Of a stretch of DNA of 64,000 bases, positions 18,326 to 31,305 are shown in pieces (within the stretch, counting starts at the first letter, position 1; every line of letters begins with the position of its first letter). The notes beneath the pieces are model-generated. The model was not told the origin of the DNA. It did not search any database and saw only the letters and a program-made list of their open reading frames with translations. Origin of the DNA: Siphonodentalium dalli (taxonomy: Eukaryota > Mollusca > Scaphopoda > Gadilida > Siphonodentaliidae); assembly GCA_032622095.1 (NCBI GenBank), contig CP136067.1, forward strand, positions 95,160,707-95,224,706, read 5' to 3'. A program made the position numbers and the translations under genes.

Positions 18326-19341
18326 CCAACATGTCCAAAAAATCCACATAACACACCTGTTGTCCCCATTTGATAGTAGAATAGTAGAAATTTGACATCA
18401 TGGAAAAGTAACACCAAAACAGCATCTTCACCATCGGTTCCAATAGTAGAATAGCATTAAATTTGTTTTAAAGTGTTTTTCCTCAGAGCGAGAGAGAGAG
18501 AGAGAGATGTTTTATTGCCTCATTGAAGGAGAGATATGTGTACAGGTATATACATGTTTATGAATACAACAGTGACATTCAAACTAAATCAATTTCACTT
18601 ATATGAGGTTGGTTGACCTTTCACCAGTTCAAATAATAACTTTTTCATGTTCCGACAGGGAAGTTTATATCATTAAAAACCAGTGCAGCTAATATACTTC
18701 TGAGTTGATATCGTTCCTCGGTAAATGCTGTATTCCCCACATTGTAGGTGAGGATCCCAACTCGATGTTGCATGACGGATATCACTTTGTTGAGCCGAAT
18801 TTGATTGGCATCCTTTACAATCGTTGAATTTCTCACGGGTAATCAATTCAATGTTTATCTCGATGTCGACTCACAACAGTCACAAACAAATCATGCAATC
18901 TGGCGTTGTGAACACACCTATTGTGAAATATATTATTCAGGAACAAGTATTAACAAAGAAATATATAGTCACAGCGTAGTTTGTTCAATGATATAAAGTT
19001 CTCTGTCATATTACTATTAAACAGTTCCCATATTTTGAACGGATTGAATATGATCTCTATGGTATACGTAGCCAAATTATGATATAATGCTCTGAAGTAC
19101 ATGTATAGTTCCCATAAAGCAAGTGTTATAGTGAAATGGAACTCAATGCCGCGTTTGTAAGATTTCCCTGCACAAACCTGTCGCAGATCAACGGGTGGAA
19201 ATATGTTCTTCTCTACACATGGCGAATTCAAGCCACAACCTTCAACATACTTTCCCAATGCATGCAACAGCGCAATAATGGCATGCAGCTCTCCCATACG
19301 AAGCACCCATTTGCCCATGTTATCACTTTATGAACGTACCT
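18326..19341. other. No gene recognised; one (GA)n microsatellite
   Basis: A GAGAGAGAGAGAGAGAGA tract lies at about 18,488-18,508. The rest is AT-rich without a recognisable exon. Confidence 0.5.
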
Positions 19342-19565
19342 TAACCCTTTACCCAACAAACCGGCCAAAACCGGCCAAATAAAGCTTCAACAGCCTAAAA
19401 TATCTTTGGTCTGTCTCAATAGAACCATACAAATATGGATATCATTGGAACCGGCTCCTTGACCACATTGTGATAGTTACAGTTATGCCCTGTGCCAATG
19501 CATTCTCTTATATATGCGAGTCGACCATAGGTCGCCTCGCATATATAAGAGAATGCATTGGCCAA
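19342..19565 (+). mobile_element. MITE family B, one-sided copy (B1)
   Basis: It starts with the TIR-like TAACCCTTTACCCAACAAA. It shares AATAAAGCTTCAACAGCCTA and CCACATTGTGATAGTTACAG with the copy at 34,445. It ends in the family hairpin GCATTCTCTTATATATGCGA / TCGCATATATAAGAGAATGC. The second TIR is missing. Confidence 0.8.
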
Positions 19566-20135
19566 AGTGATGACTGTACGTCTTTCTGGACCAACAACAG
19601 GTCATATATATGCACAGCCAAGCACAATGCAGTACACACCGATGCAAGATGGGTGGATGAATGGAGATTTTGTTTTCAGGGATACGTTTCCTGCATAATA
19701 AAATAAAAAAACAAGACGCATGTAACGATGCGGTACTCCTTTAGCATTTTCCGATTGCATAACATAAATTCCGTAGTTTTGATTTTCATCAGCATTCTGT
19801 TTCACAGTTTTACCAAATATTTTTTTTAACTTGTGGGGTGGTGTTGTATCAGACAACTGATATATTATGGGATTTATATTAGCTATGGATTTTAAATTTT
19901 AAATTGATCATGCCCATAGGCTGTGAACTTCTCATGACCGACGTGGTTATAAATATTGCAGAAGAAATTATCACCGACCTGTCATTGACATTGCATTTTT
20001 TGGCGGGGCAATTTCGTCTTTGAGTTCACATGGTGAGATTGTGTACACGGTGGATGTTTATATTTTGATATTGGAAACAACTTACCATCATAATATAGTG
20101 ACTATTCAAAGTAGTCCAGTGCATTTATGGTTTCA
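19566..20135. other. No gene recognised
   Basis: Between two mobile elements; AT-rich, with only short chance frames. Confidence 0.45.
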
Positions 20136-22353
20136 CCTCAAAATAATTGCAACACAAAGTTTCTCAGTGGGAATAAGTACCTTAACCCATCACAAATAAT
20201 ATACTAAAAATCAACAAGAATCAAGAAATGCGAAATTGATGAATTTTGTGAAATAAATTTGTCAAAATTTGGTAAAATACTCATTTTATAGCTATTTAAG
20301 GATGTTTATAAAAAACTTCCTTTCACATGTCCTTCCATTTATATATCCATTTTGTAGAGTGCACAACCCTGATTACAGAACAGAAAACCTTTACTAGATA
20401 TGTTCAGTATTGTTTTTTAGTTATATGCCTCCAAAATTTGGAGTTTGTCTAATTTCGGAGGCTCAATTTCTCAAAATTAGTTAAAATCCATTTTTTATGG
20501 TCTTGTATTTTAAAAATTAAGGAAAATGAAGGGATTCCTTGTTGATTTATTCATTTCCTCTCTAGGTTGTGCACAAAATATGATTTCTTTATGCATCTAT
20601 GATAGAGAGGACAAAAATATTCTTAAACAAAATGTGTGTTCCACCATTGTATGGACAGCCAAATTTGCCTGTGGTCCAGAACCGGCGTGATGAAATAGCA
20701 TATTTGATGTCATACAAATCAATAATTATATATCCATATTTCCTGTCTTTCTCATAATCACTTAAATATACATCTTTAAACACATTGTAAAGGAATTTCC
20801 CAAATCATGGTGCAGAAAATCAAATTATGGCCCTATTAATCTTTAGAATTGACTCATCTAAAAATGCCATTTTGTGGCGTTTTTTGTTCATTTTTAAAGG
20901 TTTTTGTGTATAAATTGTAAAAACAATGTACGTTTTAATGTGCAAAATCATTTGAACTTTCCTCCTGAAACACTTTAGTGTTGAAATAAATGCCGAATGT
21001 CACTGAATTTCACAAATTTTTCTGGAAACTGATTTCAAATTTGAATATCTGAAAAATGGGGTAGGGGAAACCATATTGACAAAATCTAGAAAATATGGAC
21101 CTTGATGCATAAAACTTTAACATCACCAGCTCCTACAAACCTTATTCTTTCATACAGAGTAAACTGCTTCCTGTTTTGATGTTCATATTTAGAGCTACGA
21201 TCCTTTTTGTTGTAACTCAATGGCGAATCATTATTTCGGGCTGGTTCTATATAACATGCTGATAAAAGTTCTAAATAGACATCTAATCATTATTAAAGTA
21301 CTAAACTGTTTACCATGCAAGAATAATCTGCACAAACTGGAATAAAACAACCCTTTGTCTCCAATGACTACAATATGGTAACAAGATCATAGCCTTTGTG
21401 ATTTCACCTACCCCATTATCAACATTCAAATTTGGAGTCAGTTTCTTGAAAAATATGTGAAATCCAGTGACTGTTGATTGGCATAACCAATATAATCATA
21501 TTTTTCCCAACACTAAGTGTTTTAGGAGGAACGTTCAAATGATTTTACACATGAAACAATAATTGTATTCATTGTTGTTAACTATTTGTGCACAATAAAA
21601 ACTTTAAAATGGACAAAAGCACCACAAAACAGTCCAAAATGGCATTTTTGGAAAAGAGTCACTACAAAGGATTCATAGGGCCATGAGTTGATTATGGCAC
21701 ATACCGTATGTGTTTATCAATTCCAGTACAGTGTATTTAACCTAGTGTACGTAAGAGGTTATGAGAAATACAGGGCATATGGATATCAATTTATTGAGTT
21801 GTATGACCTCAAATATGGTATTTCATCACACCAGTTCTGTGTCACAAGGCAAATTTGGCTAAGTCCATACAATGGAACACACATTTTGTTTAAGAATATT
21901 TTTGTTTTCTCGATCATAGATGCATAAAGAAATCATTTTTGGTGCACAATATAGTGAGGCAACTAATACAACAGTAAGATATCCCTTCATTGTTCTCCAA
22001 TTAAAATACTAGACCCTAAAATATGATTTTAGCTAATTCTTCAGAAATTGAGGCTCCGAAATTAGACAATCTACCAATTTTGGAGGCACATAACTCAAAA
22101 TTTCTCAACATATCTGGAAAATGTTTTCAGTTCTGTAATCAGGATTGTGTACTCAACAAAATGAATATATAAATGGAAGCACATGTAAAACGAATTTTTT
22201 TATAAACATCCTTGATAAGCTATAAAATTTTACAAAATTTCACAAAATTTATCAATTTCGCTTTTCTTCATTTTTGATTTTTGGTATGTTGTTTATAATT
22301 GTTTATAATTGGTTATTCCTGCTAAGAAACATTGTGTTGCAGTTAGTTTGAGG
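20136..22353. mobile_element. 2.2-kb foldback element with arms of about 0.94 kb
   Basis: The left end CCTCAAAATAATTGCAACAC is answered by the complement at the right end (GTGTTGCAGTTAGTTTGAGG). The arms (20,136-21,075 and 21,400-22,353) mirror each other throughout, for example TTTATATATCCATTTTGTAG against its complement near 22,160. The unpaired centre is about 320 bp. Both arms keep a similar short frame (20,589-20,783 minus; 21,688-21,927 plus) ending THILFKNIFVxSIIDA. No transposase is present. A third end-like motif (CCCCAAACTAATTGCAACAC) occurs near 28,424. Confidence 0.85.
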
Positions 22354-22354
22354 T

Positions 22355-22600
22355 TTGACACTTTATTCTCATAAATGCATTGGACTAATATGCACGAAGA
22401 TCCTTATGAACGTGGGAGGGAAAGATGTTATGAGTTATGTATTCAAGCGAACATCCCAAGCTATAATAATGAGTGCTCCGTCTCTCAATATCGACAACGA
22501 CGTTGTGCACATCGACCCACAACTCTTGTTTCAGAGGCTTATCACTGTTGCCAAAGCGCCGACCATTGGTGATGTAACCTGCTGTGTCAGACTTTTAGGT
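22355..22600 (+). pseudogene. Fragment of an uncharacterised invertebrate protein
   Basis: One frame reads DVMSYVFKRTSQAIIMSAPS and VVHIDPQLLFQRLITVAK before losing similarity to anything I know. Phrases like VDPQLLFQRL recur in uncharacterised proteins of cnidarians and molluscs, often in transposon-rich loci, but I cannot name the domain. It starts immediately right of the foldback element and is followed by the dead LINE on the other strand. It has no start or splice signals that I trust. Confidence 0.35.
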
Positions 22601-22639
22601 AGAGAAGGATTTCATTTCCATACACTATCACCAGGTGCA

Positions 22640-23400
22640 GTGTTGGAAGGGGCTTAATTTGGAACCAACTGATTGGGGATGGCAGGTTAATAATGGGCGG
22701 CCTAATCCTATAAAATTTCTGAAAGGATACCTGCGTATTTGGCCTACATATTTAGGTAACTTCGCAGTAGATAACGCGGTGCGTGTCCGTTTACAATTTT
22801 GAGTCTGCGATTGAACAGAGTATCCCAAACCGAGCTCTGTTAGTACACATTCATTTGTGACTGATCGCGTACATCCGGTAACTATACGAGCCGCATCAAG
22901 GTTTATATATTCCAATTTTTTTTAGTTTATTAGCTGGTGAATTTGCCCATACCGGGCCGGCATATTCCAATAGTGGACGTATGTATGATTTATACATAAT
23001 CTCTAGCGTTTGTCTGTTGAGTACCCATTTCAATTTTCTTAATTGTGACAACCTTGATGACGCTTTATTGTATATGGATGCGATATGCTCGTCCCATGAA
23101 CAATTATTTTGGAGATTGAGACCAAGATGCTTATGTGCGTGGGTATATTCTAAGTTAGATTCACCAAAATGAAGTTCGAGTTCCGGTTGTGAACTTGATC
23201 GTGTGAACAATAATGCTTTAGTTTTCTGTGGATTGAAATCTACTAGCCAAGTCCGTGCCCATTGATAATTGATAATTGATCGAGGTCGTAATTTAGTACT
23301 AGTTGTAAATCTTCAACGTTGTCACCTGAGAGCGATATGCATGTATCATCGACAAATAATCTAGTTAAAGAACAGATTCGATCGGCAATATCGTTAAGTA
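22640..23400 (-). pseudogene. LINE reverse transcriptase fragment (CR1/Jockey-type), broken
   Basis: The minus-strand frame begins with RICSLTRLFVDDTCISLSG, where FVDD corresponds to the catalytic F/YxDD motif of reverse transcriptases. It continues with DFNPQKTKALLFTRS, HKHLGLNLQNNCSWDEHI and LEIMYKSYIRPLLEYAGPVW, a conserved order for the end of the RT palm and the thumb in CR1/Jockey-like LINEs. A small duplication of an ATTATCA-like word near 23,270 shifts the frame. Another shift near 22,905 precedes YINLDAARIVTGCTRS. The endonuclease and the first RT motifs are absent, so this is a 5'-truncated dead copy. Confidence 0.85.
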
Positions 23401-23403
23401 ATG

Positions 23404-23492
23404 CTTAGAGCACAAGAATTGTTCTTTACCAGAATCAATCGAGTCGGAGACGAGATTTATTCTGGTAAAGAACAATTCGCGTGCTCTGACCG
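23404..23492. repeat. Short foldback at the 5' edge of the LINE fragment
   Basis: AGAGCACAAGAATTGTTCTT and TTTACCAGAATC pair with GATTTATTCTGGTAAAGAAC and AATTCGCGTGCTCT. The stem is about 30 bp around a short loop. Confidence 0.75.
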
Positions 23493-25540
23493 ACTTAGAA
23501 CACAATTAATCACACATAATGCAATAAACTGGAAATGTGCCGTGCGCTGGCCGCGATTGGACACAATAGCCGGTTAGCCACGCCCAAAATTGTGATTAAC
23601 ATGAACTGAATGTAAATAGATATGTCCGAAACAGCACGGACTGTTCCCACTTTGAAGCGCCTGTGCGATTTGTTTGTTATGAGTTGCGGGTGCCTAACAA
23701 TGGGACAATCACTGAACTATTCCTTCGCCAACCTTGGGAATAGGTGTGCTTTACCAAAAATCAGGGAACGATTGTAACAATAGGATTGTGCTCTAACGTA
23801 GATTAAAACATCATGGGGCCTAAAACAGACGCGACTGTTGCAGCGATTGAAACATCATACTTCGTCATATTTGTCCTTGTTTTGGAAAGATAATGCCATG
23901 CAATCTGCACCTATCGCGAAGTATATATACATAACCACAGAACGCTCTCTATGCTAAACAAAGGCCCGTTTCCGTGGCAATCTTTGGACGAAATTTTTAT
24001 TTGAATTCACTGACATCTGAGGAATAAAATAAGACCATAAACTCAATTCTGGCACATACATCTAGCGACTGGCAATTTACCTACACATGTTCCCTCACTA
24101 TATGCTATATGTTGTCAGACATCCCCATATATGCATGTGTGCATGATTACATTGTAAAATACGTAACGTGACCACTTTGTCATTTCGCTCGATGGAAGGT
24201 TACATGGGTGCAGGAACATAGCGGCGGAGGGTGGGGCATGTCGCACCACCCCGATACTTTGGTTAAATTTCAGCATTTTCATGATTGGTTTGACATTTCA
24301 GAAAACAAAATTGGTTTTATTGTTGTAATAATTCTTCATATAAAATTGTTCTAAAATTGTTTTAGATTTGATTTAGCTATTTGTCGCCCAAAAGTCGAAT
24401 GTTTCCTACTTTCGGACTGAAGTGGCAATCAATTGGAAATTTCACACCCAAGGAGTGTGCAAATGGAATTTCTCGGACATGGACAATGTCAGTCGACTTC
24501 AGTGGGGTGCAGGTTTAATGATCTGAACTGTTTATCAAGATGCGCCCATCGGTGTCCCCCGACTTTTTGAACGCTTAGCACGTGCACTGAGAACATTTCT
24601 CCCACCTGCTGCGAACTGTGTCTAATGAATACATGGGATTATTGATGGGCAAGTGAGATATGAGTGCATGGTGTCTAGGGGAGGGGGTCGTCACTATGTC
24701 AAAGGTAGATATAAGTGAGTTGTTTCAAGAACTAGCAAAATCATTATACATTTAATGTATGTGGAGGTATAAGACATACAGTTTGGTCACACTAGAACGA
24801 CAATATCTATGTACATTGATATAATTTTGAACTATTGATGGAAATTACCGAACACTCACGTCTATATAAAATGCACGTATTGTTGTGTGCCGGCGCATGC
24901 GAACTATCGCCCACCCCATGTGAATATGGTTACTTCGGTTTAATTGAAATGCACAATTATACATGAATATTTTATATGAAAATAAAATTAGGGGGGGGGG
25001 CATGTTGATATATTGTCTCTCTATTACCATATATATTTGGTTTGAGAATAAATTATTTGATTTGATTTGATAAACTCCAAATTGGGTACCCCCACAAAGG
25101 CGACCCTATAACAACCTATACCTACGCGAATGTCATAATCCGATCAATAATCCACTACAGACTTGTTTGCCCCAAGCCAACATCTTGAATGCCGCAGTGT
25201 GAATGCCTTACTGATCAAACCCAATCACCCATCGGTAATGAGCCCTCGAGCACAGGGGTATACGCTACACACTTATATAATACAGTGGTCTGTTGTACTC
25301 GACAATATCTATGTTCCTCACATAACCGTATGAATACAATTATTGTGTTCCAAAGTATAGGACCATGGGTGGCACGATACGATTTTACGCGAATAACAAT
25401 CAGGTGGCTGGGTACGATTTGACAACGAAAAAGGGAAATGTCATAAGCCACATTTCCGCTTAAACAGAAATAATGGAAAATACATGTACGTGCAATCGCT
25501 ACGATTCGTATCGCACAGATCTCGCAAAAATCAACAAAAC
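23493..25540. other. No gene recognised over about 2 kb
   Basis: Contains a G-run (24,992-24,999) and an AATTATTTGATTTGATTTGA simple repeat near 25,050. Short chance frames only. Confidence 0.45.
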
Positions 25541-25995
25541 ACCCTTAAAGATGCACAATCCGAATTAACGCTCGAAAATTACTATTTCCTTGGCGTCGGG
25601 GGTAAAAAATATTTGATTCGAGTCAAGGAATCCACCCATCAAAGCTCAGAGTGATCAGATATCGATTTCTGAAATCTATTATTTTTCACCACCGGTAATT
25701 TTAAGTGGCACAGTAACCAGTCGACAAGAAGACTTTCTCTGACCAAAGTTTGGTTGAAGATGGATAACTCTAAATTCAAGTGGCTTTTTTTGTGTCAGAT
25801 ATTTGACAAACGGGCAAAATTTCGTTTAACAAATTTTATAAATAACAGGTTTTGGACAATTTTATACTATAGTTGACTGTGGTTTGCATTATTTTTGGGC
25901 AATTACTCGATTCTGATAACTGAAGCGGCATTTCAGAAAATGTTGTTGTTGTTGGAATCTGATGATATGGGGACCATCGAATCGGTTTCAGTACG
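25541..25995 (-). mobile_element. MITE family C, half copy
   Basis: Matches one arm of 44,091-45,024: CTTAAAGATGCACAATCCGA, TCAAAGCTCAGAGTGATCAG, GAAGATGGATAACTCTAAAT, GGGCAATTACTCGATTCTGA, GTTGTTGTTGGAATCTGATG. The other arm is missing. Confidence 0.8.
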
Positions 25996-26557
25996 GATGT
26001 CGAAAACGATCACAAAAGCTAATAACTGAGAACGCTCTTTATTATATACAGTTTTGGGACGACAGAAGCATGAATGATCTTTATAAGACTACCATTTGAT
26101 TTTTGCCAGCCTGACAAACATTTGAACATTAATTTTTTGGGAATCGATATCTGACCACCAATACCCATTACAGGTTCGTGGGTATGGTCTAACTTGTTGC
26201 AGACAGGTACAACGTAGATAATATGTAATTGTGTGAAATAGGAAACCGCACCATTATGGTACACGGTGGCAGGGGGTCTACACAAATACTGTTATTCAAC
26301 AAGGTAATTGGAAGTAATAAGTGTGTCACATTCAATGGAGGCCCTCTATAGTAACTGCATCCACGGTCGTCACAATAGCCGTCGAACATTTTTCACTTTG
26401 GCCGTAGAACTGAACATATTAGTTCTAAGATACAGGTAGCAATGCGTATATTTATATATATATTTTTTTTCCAATTGCTACAAAATGCTAATTATATTTA
26501 AATATAATTAGATAGAGTTTGTAAAATAACATTGAGCAGCTACAATTACAGTTATGG
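25996..26557. other. No gene recognised
   Basis: AT-rich sequence with an AT microsatellite-like tract at about 26,450-26,470. Nothing else noted. Confidence 0.45.
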
Positions 26558-26682
26558 TACTACAATAATGCCCTGAGAGCTTTCCGATGAATGGCAACAA
26601 GCCATATTTCCAACTAAATCCTGAAAAGTTACCCATAATTCTGCTGTGGTTAAAGAGTCTATTATTTAGGGCATTACTCTAC
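26558..26682. mobile_element. MITE family A, half copy (A2)
   Basis: The terminal AATGCCCT jumps directly to GAGAGCTTTCCGATGAATGG and the full right arm, ending TTAGGGCATTACT. The left arm is deleted. Confidence 0.8.
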
Positions 26683-29600
26683 TTCACCAAGCTACGCACT
26701 CGTTTTAACCTAACCGTGAAGTCATACCGTCATAACTGATATGATTTCAATTTCTTCGATTGCCACCAAAAAGTTCATTTGAAGATACAGACACTCAATC
26801 AACTAGTTTTAAGGTACGAAGGTAGTTTTAATGCGTTTTATTGAAGAGTAAAGCGCAGTGGTCGTCGGACACACAAAATGAGTCACCGTTGTCATTATCT
26901 TGCACAATATTTAATCGAACAACTGTATGGGAATTAATGTATGCATAGGATAGACAATTATTGGTTCAGTGGATTAACATCAATAGTTTAGTATGAAATA
27001 TTCCGAACGCTTACTGATTCTCCAGCTCGAGAATCGAGGTTATTCGGAGCACATTGTTAATATTTAAAAAAGCGTGGCTCCCTATTGAATGTAAGCATAA
27101 AATCCAACTCTTTAGAACTCGATATGATATTTTGTGCATCTTCTGTTGACCGAAAAGGTGTTTTGGTAGGACAATAGAACATTGTCCAAGCCATTGTTTA
27201 TAGTCAGTGAAATTCTGATTAAACGAGGCAGTTAGCAAGTTTGATCCTCTTCAAACTTCAAAGTATTTTCTGTCACTTTATGCATTGATGATTTCAGCTT
27301 CATCAAGACTATATGATCGCAATGAAATTGACAACACGGGAACTTGGCTAACACTAGGGTAACTGTGAAAATTAAGAGCAAAAAAATGGTGCTGACCCGT
27401 GAAAAAAAATAAAAGGTCTGACCGTAATATGTTACGGTCTTGATGTTAATTGAAGTGTGTTGAACCGTAAAACAAATACTACGGTCGGACAGTTACTGGT
27501 TACAGTCTGTAAGTTACTTAAACGGTTTTGTGCCATGGAACAGTCTGTCCATATGTCTGACGGTCAATATTTTTCAGCGATGTTGGATGGTTTGGCATCG
27601 TTAAACTGGCGGGTATATTTCTAACAATGTGTCCCCTGAACTCTCTGAATCAATTCAGATTGACACCAGGAAGCAAATCAAAATGTTGTGTCAGTGATAC
27701 CAGTTTTATGTTGATGTATTGCTGCCGAACTCTAATTCATATGCTTTCGATTCATATTTGCTTATTTTGTCACTGCTTGTGGAAGCTGAGTTATGGGCAC
27801 ATATTTATGATAATTTATCTAACACAGACCACAAGAACACAGCTTCCTAACGAGGTAGGATTCAGGTGCCATTTGCTTGGGTAGTAATACACAGTTTCCA
27901 GCAAGTTTGGCCAACCTGAGACGGATCAACTCTATGCTGGTTCATTATCTTTAACATTGGTCAAATAAATGGTAGATGTAAAGAAATGTCTACTGTAGCT
28001 TCTTCGTACAATGTATCACATGTTATGCCCCTTGGTAAACACACACACACAATTCTTAACTTTACCCACTTCATGACTAAATTGCCAAATTTCCACCCAA
28101 AAATCAGACAAGAGAGCGAGTGCCAGTAGTTAAGCTTATTTGACCTGATAGACATAACACATTATGCTAGAGCCGATAAATATTTGAAATAAAATCGTAG
28201 CAATTTAAAAAAATACAGATGACATAATTCAGGGAGAGAAATCGAGCTAATTTCCTGCAACCACACAGAGTTGGTCTTCACTGAATAAGAAAAGCATGTT
28301 GCGTTTCCTTAGTTTTCATTTTGTTATGAACTTTCCCAGTTTTGTGAAAAAAATTAAACCTTGAAACCATTTATGTCACATTTACCACAGTAGTACAGGC
28401 GATCTAGCCGAAAAATAGGGTCAACCCCAAACTAATTGCAACACAAATGCCTTTTAGTTTACTGGATAGCTGAATATGTACTTCATTAGAATATAATTTT
28501 TTAGGAAAATCTAATTGGGACAAATTTGATAAATTTGTGTTTCGATGGTAACGATGGCTAATAATCGGGTATTTGGAAATTTTACAAATTAAATAGTTCC
28601 TATGGTGAATAATTTAACAAGTACCTAAAAGTTTACATTGGTTTATGGAAACACTTGTAATGGCCAACATTTCCATATATCCATGGTGAGCTTGAAACGT
28701 CAAGGTCATGTATAAAGGTCAAGGACATTGTTAAAAAATATTTTCGACCGTCCTGGTTATGATTTATTACGAATAGCGATAACCAACACTATTTTATAAA
28801 CTCCGGAATATAGGCTCCATGGGAAGTTTCATGAATGGATATCGGTATCTGATTTAGAAACTATAGCAGTTTGAAATATGTGGCGACAAAGTACAGGCTA
28901 CACTGGCAGCTATGTACCTCCTACAAGCCATACATCGTAGACTGCTACATCGACCTACATTTGTCAATAAGTAAATAAGCGTGCTGGATGTTATAATCGT
29001 TGTGACATAAGCCGCGAATCTATTATACACTTAGGACCAATTGTCAATTAGGACCCAATAGCTATGTCGCGACCGGATAGCAATGCGTGTTTCGTTTCCG
29101 ACCGATTGACGTCAAGCATTATTAGACGCTCCATTTGGGATAAATTGCCAAAAGCCAAAAACCAAGTTGCTAATTATCTTGGCAAATCGTATTGTTATTT
29201 TGTTCAAAATTCATTTTCTATTAAAATTTGCTAAAATGGCCAGCGGCAGCGTGAACACTGCCCGAGTTGAGATTTTCCAAACGGTAACCAAATCCGTCCA
29301 TCTGTTCGCGATTATGAACCTAATATCACTTTGTGGACAATAATTTCTAGATGTGTTTGTGAGTGAAGTACTTAATTAATTTATTGGACGAAATCCACGT
29401 ATATAACACTGAATATTAATTGGAGTCGACACTGTGACTGAATTTCACTGATTCAAATTATTATATTTTTGGGCATGACTGTTGAAATGATTGTCTTGGA
29501 TTGGTGTGAGACTCCGTCGCCATTGATACATTCGCCCGTCAATAAGGTCCCAAGTTCGACATGATATATACACGTTGCAAAGAAAAACAGAAGAAAGAAC

Positions 29601-30101
29601 TACAAGACAGGGCAATCAAGCTTGATATGAGTCGAGGGACCATTCCGATCGATACATGGCCATTTCGATAAGAAATGAGAATTTGTTCATATATATATTC
29701 ACAATAAATAAAATGGGGCAGATTTGGTAATGTTGTCACTAAGTAGGGACATGTGTCACCTTCAACACACCTCCCAACATGTGGGCGAAAATTCAGCCAC
29801 CATAAATGAGGGCAAACTATATACAATACGTGACCGGATTTTAACCAATAGAAAACCTGCACATTTTAACCATGCTTGACAAAATGGCGGATAATAAATT
29901 AATTCACTCGTTCGTTCGTGAGTCATGGATTGTGTGCGTATAACTTTCATTTCACGTGTTCGAGTTTACGATATTGTGGTTCCTGGAAAACTATTGTTTG
30001 TCAAATTTACTGGTATTATTTCTGAGGTGTGGCATTTAACGGACACAGATAACACAATCTAATGTGAAGGCCGCTGGAAATATCCACCTGACTCTCTGAA
30101 C
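26683..30101. other. No gene recognised over about 3.4 kb
   Basis: Contains a short (AC)n tract near 28,038, an end-like motif of the 2.2-kb foldback family near 28,424, and a partial R3 repeat at about 29,600-29,700. Several 60-107-codon frames lack family motifs and are matched by frames on the other strand, so I treat them as chance. Confidence 0.4.
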
Positions 30102-30734
30102 TTAAAGGGGTACTGTACACAGAGATAGGCAATTTTTTTATTTACTCCCATTGACATAACTTTCAAGTTAGATTGTGTTCGTGTTATATGAATTTCGTAT
30201 AAACCTAATTTAGCGACGAAAATATTGATCTTGGAAATAAAAATATTACGATTTCAAACTACGCGCCATGTTTTTGACCTTCACCGGAGAAGACGCAGGT
30301 TGCAGGATGAACCGGAAGTTCAATTGATGCCTGCAATCTAGTCCATCGAACAATCTCACCCCCTATAAAAAATACTTGACGCTTTATGAATCTTGTTTCT
30401 TCTCTTTTTTTCCAAATTGGTTATAGCGGGACCTTTTTAATGTAACATGTTTTGTTCGCAACTCAATAATGTTCGTCGTAAACGGCCGTCGATAAAAGAC
30501 ACCCAACATGTGAGATTTCAAGAACGGTAACTCGTAATGGCATAATTCGCCATTTTATGACTCCAGCCATAAATTATATTAAATAATTCAATTTGACTTT
30601 TATGATAGCCTGTTAACCGGAACGTTTTCAGTAGACATCGTCGACTCAAATACGTTATTTTAAAATATAATATTGATATTAGATCGCAATTGTTACCGGG
30701 AATTTATTGAAATTGGCGTACAGTACCCCTTTAA
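30102..30734. mobile_element. MITE family D, TTAA-bounded TIR element
   Basis: The perfect 17-bp terminal inverted repeat TTAAAGGGGTACTGTAC / GTACAGTACCCCTTTAA encloses 633 bp without a transposase. TTAA (or TA) at both ends fits a target site duplication of piggyBac type or Tc1/mariner type. Confidence 0.75.
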
Positions 30735-31305
30735 AAACGGAAATTTTTGCTTTATAATTGATTCGGAAATTATATATAGAATAACGCTGATTCTTGCCGA
30801 TTATGTGGTATGTGATAAAGTTGACAAATTGTCTGGATCTGGTTGCAGAAGACTAAGTCTTAAAACAGTGAAGACAGTGAAGAAAACCACCGTGACAGTC
30901 AATTGAATGGGTCATGACAGTGAGTGACTTTAGTTCAATGAAGATGGAAAATGAATAGATGTGCCGAATTACGCTTAACTGCACCATTTCAATGGCATCG
31001 ACGTGGCAAAGGGTCGAACAGTTATGTAACATGCGTTTAGTACGTTGCAGGATCAGCAATTTGAAACTGATGATGATTATATTGTTCTTTAAGCATTTAA
31101 CAATCTTATACGCCATATAAATTTCATCTCTTTAGACTTTTTAATTTCTTTTCGAATGGGCGTTCACATTTTATTCCAAATGCTGTAACACCGCTCAGAG
31201 GTTTTGCTCTATACCACGAAATTCCTCGTCTTTCGAACGGGGAACAATTTGTCTGCTCTAAAATTGAGCTCCTGGCCTTAAAAATCCCTTTATCTTTCAT
31301 ATATA
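30735..31305. other. No gene recognised
   Basis: AT-rich, with a local GTGAAGACAGTGAAGA repeat near 30,868. The last bases carry TCTTTCATATAT, which is repeated right of the Helitron. Confidence 0.45.

Noticed and set aside
18488-18508. (GA)n tract as a regulatory GAGA element
   Set aside because: It is a simple microsatellite with no associated promoter signal.
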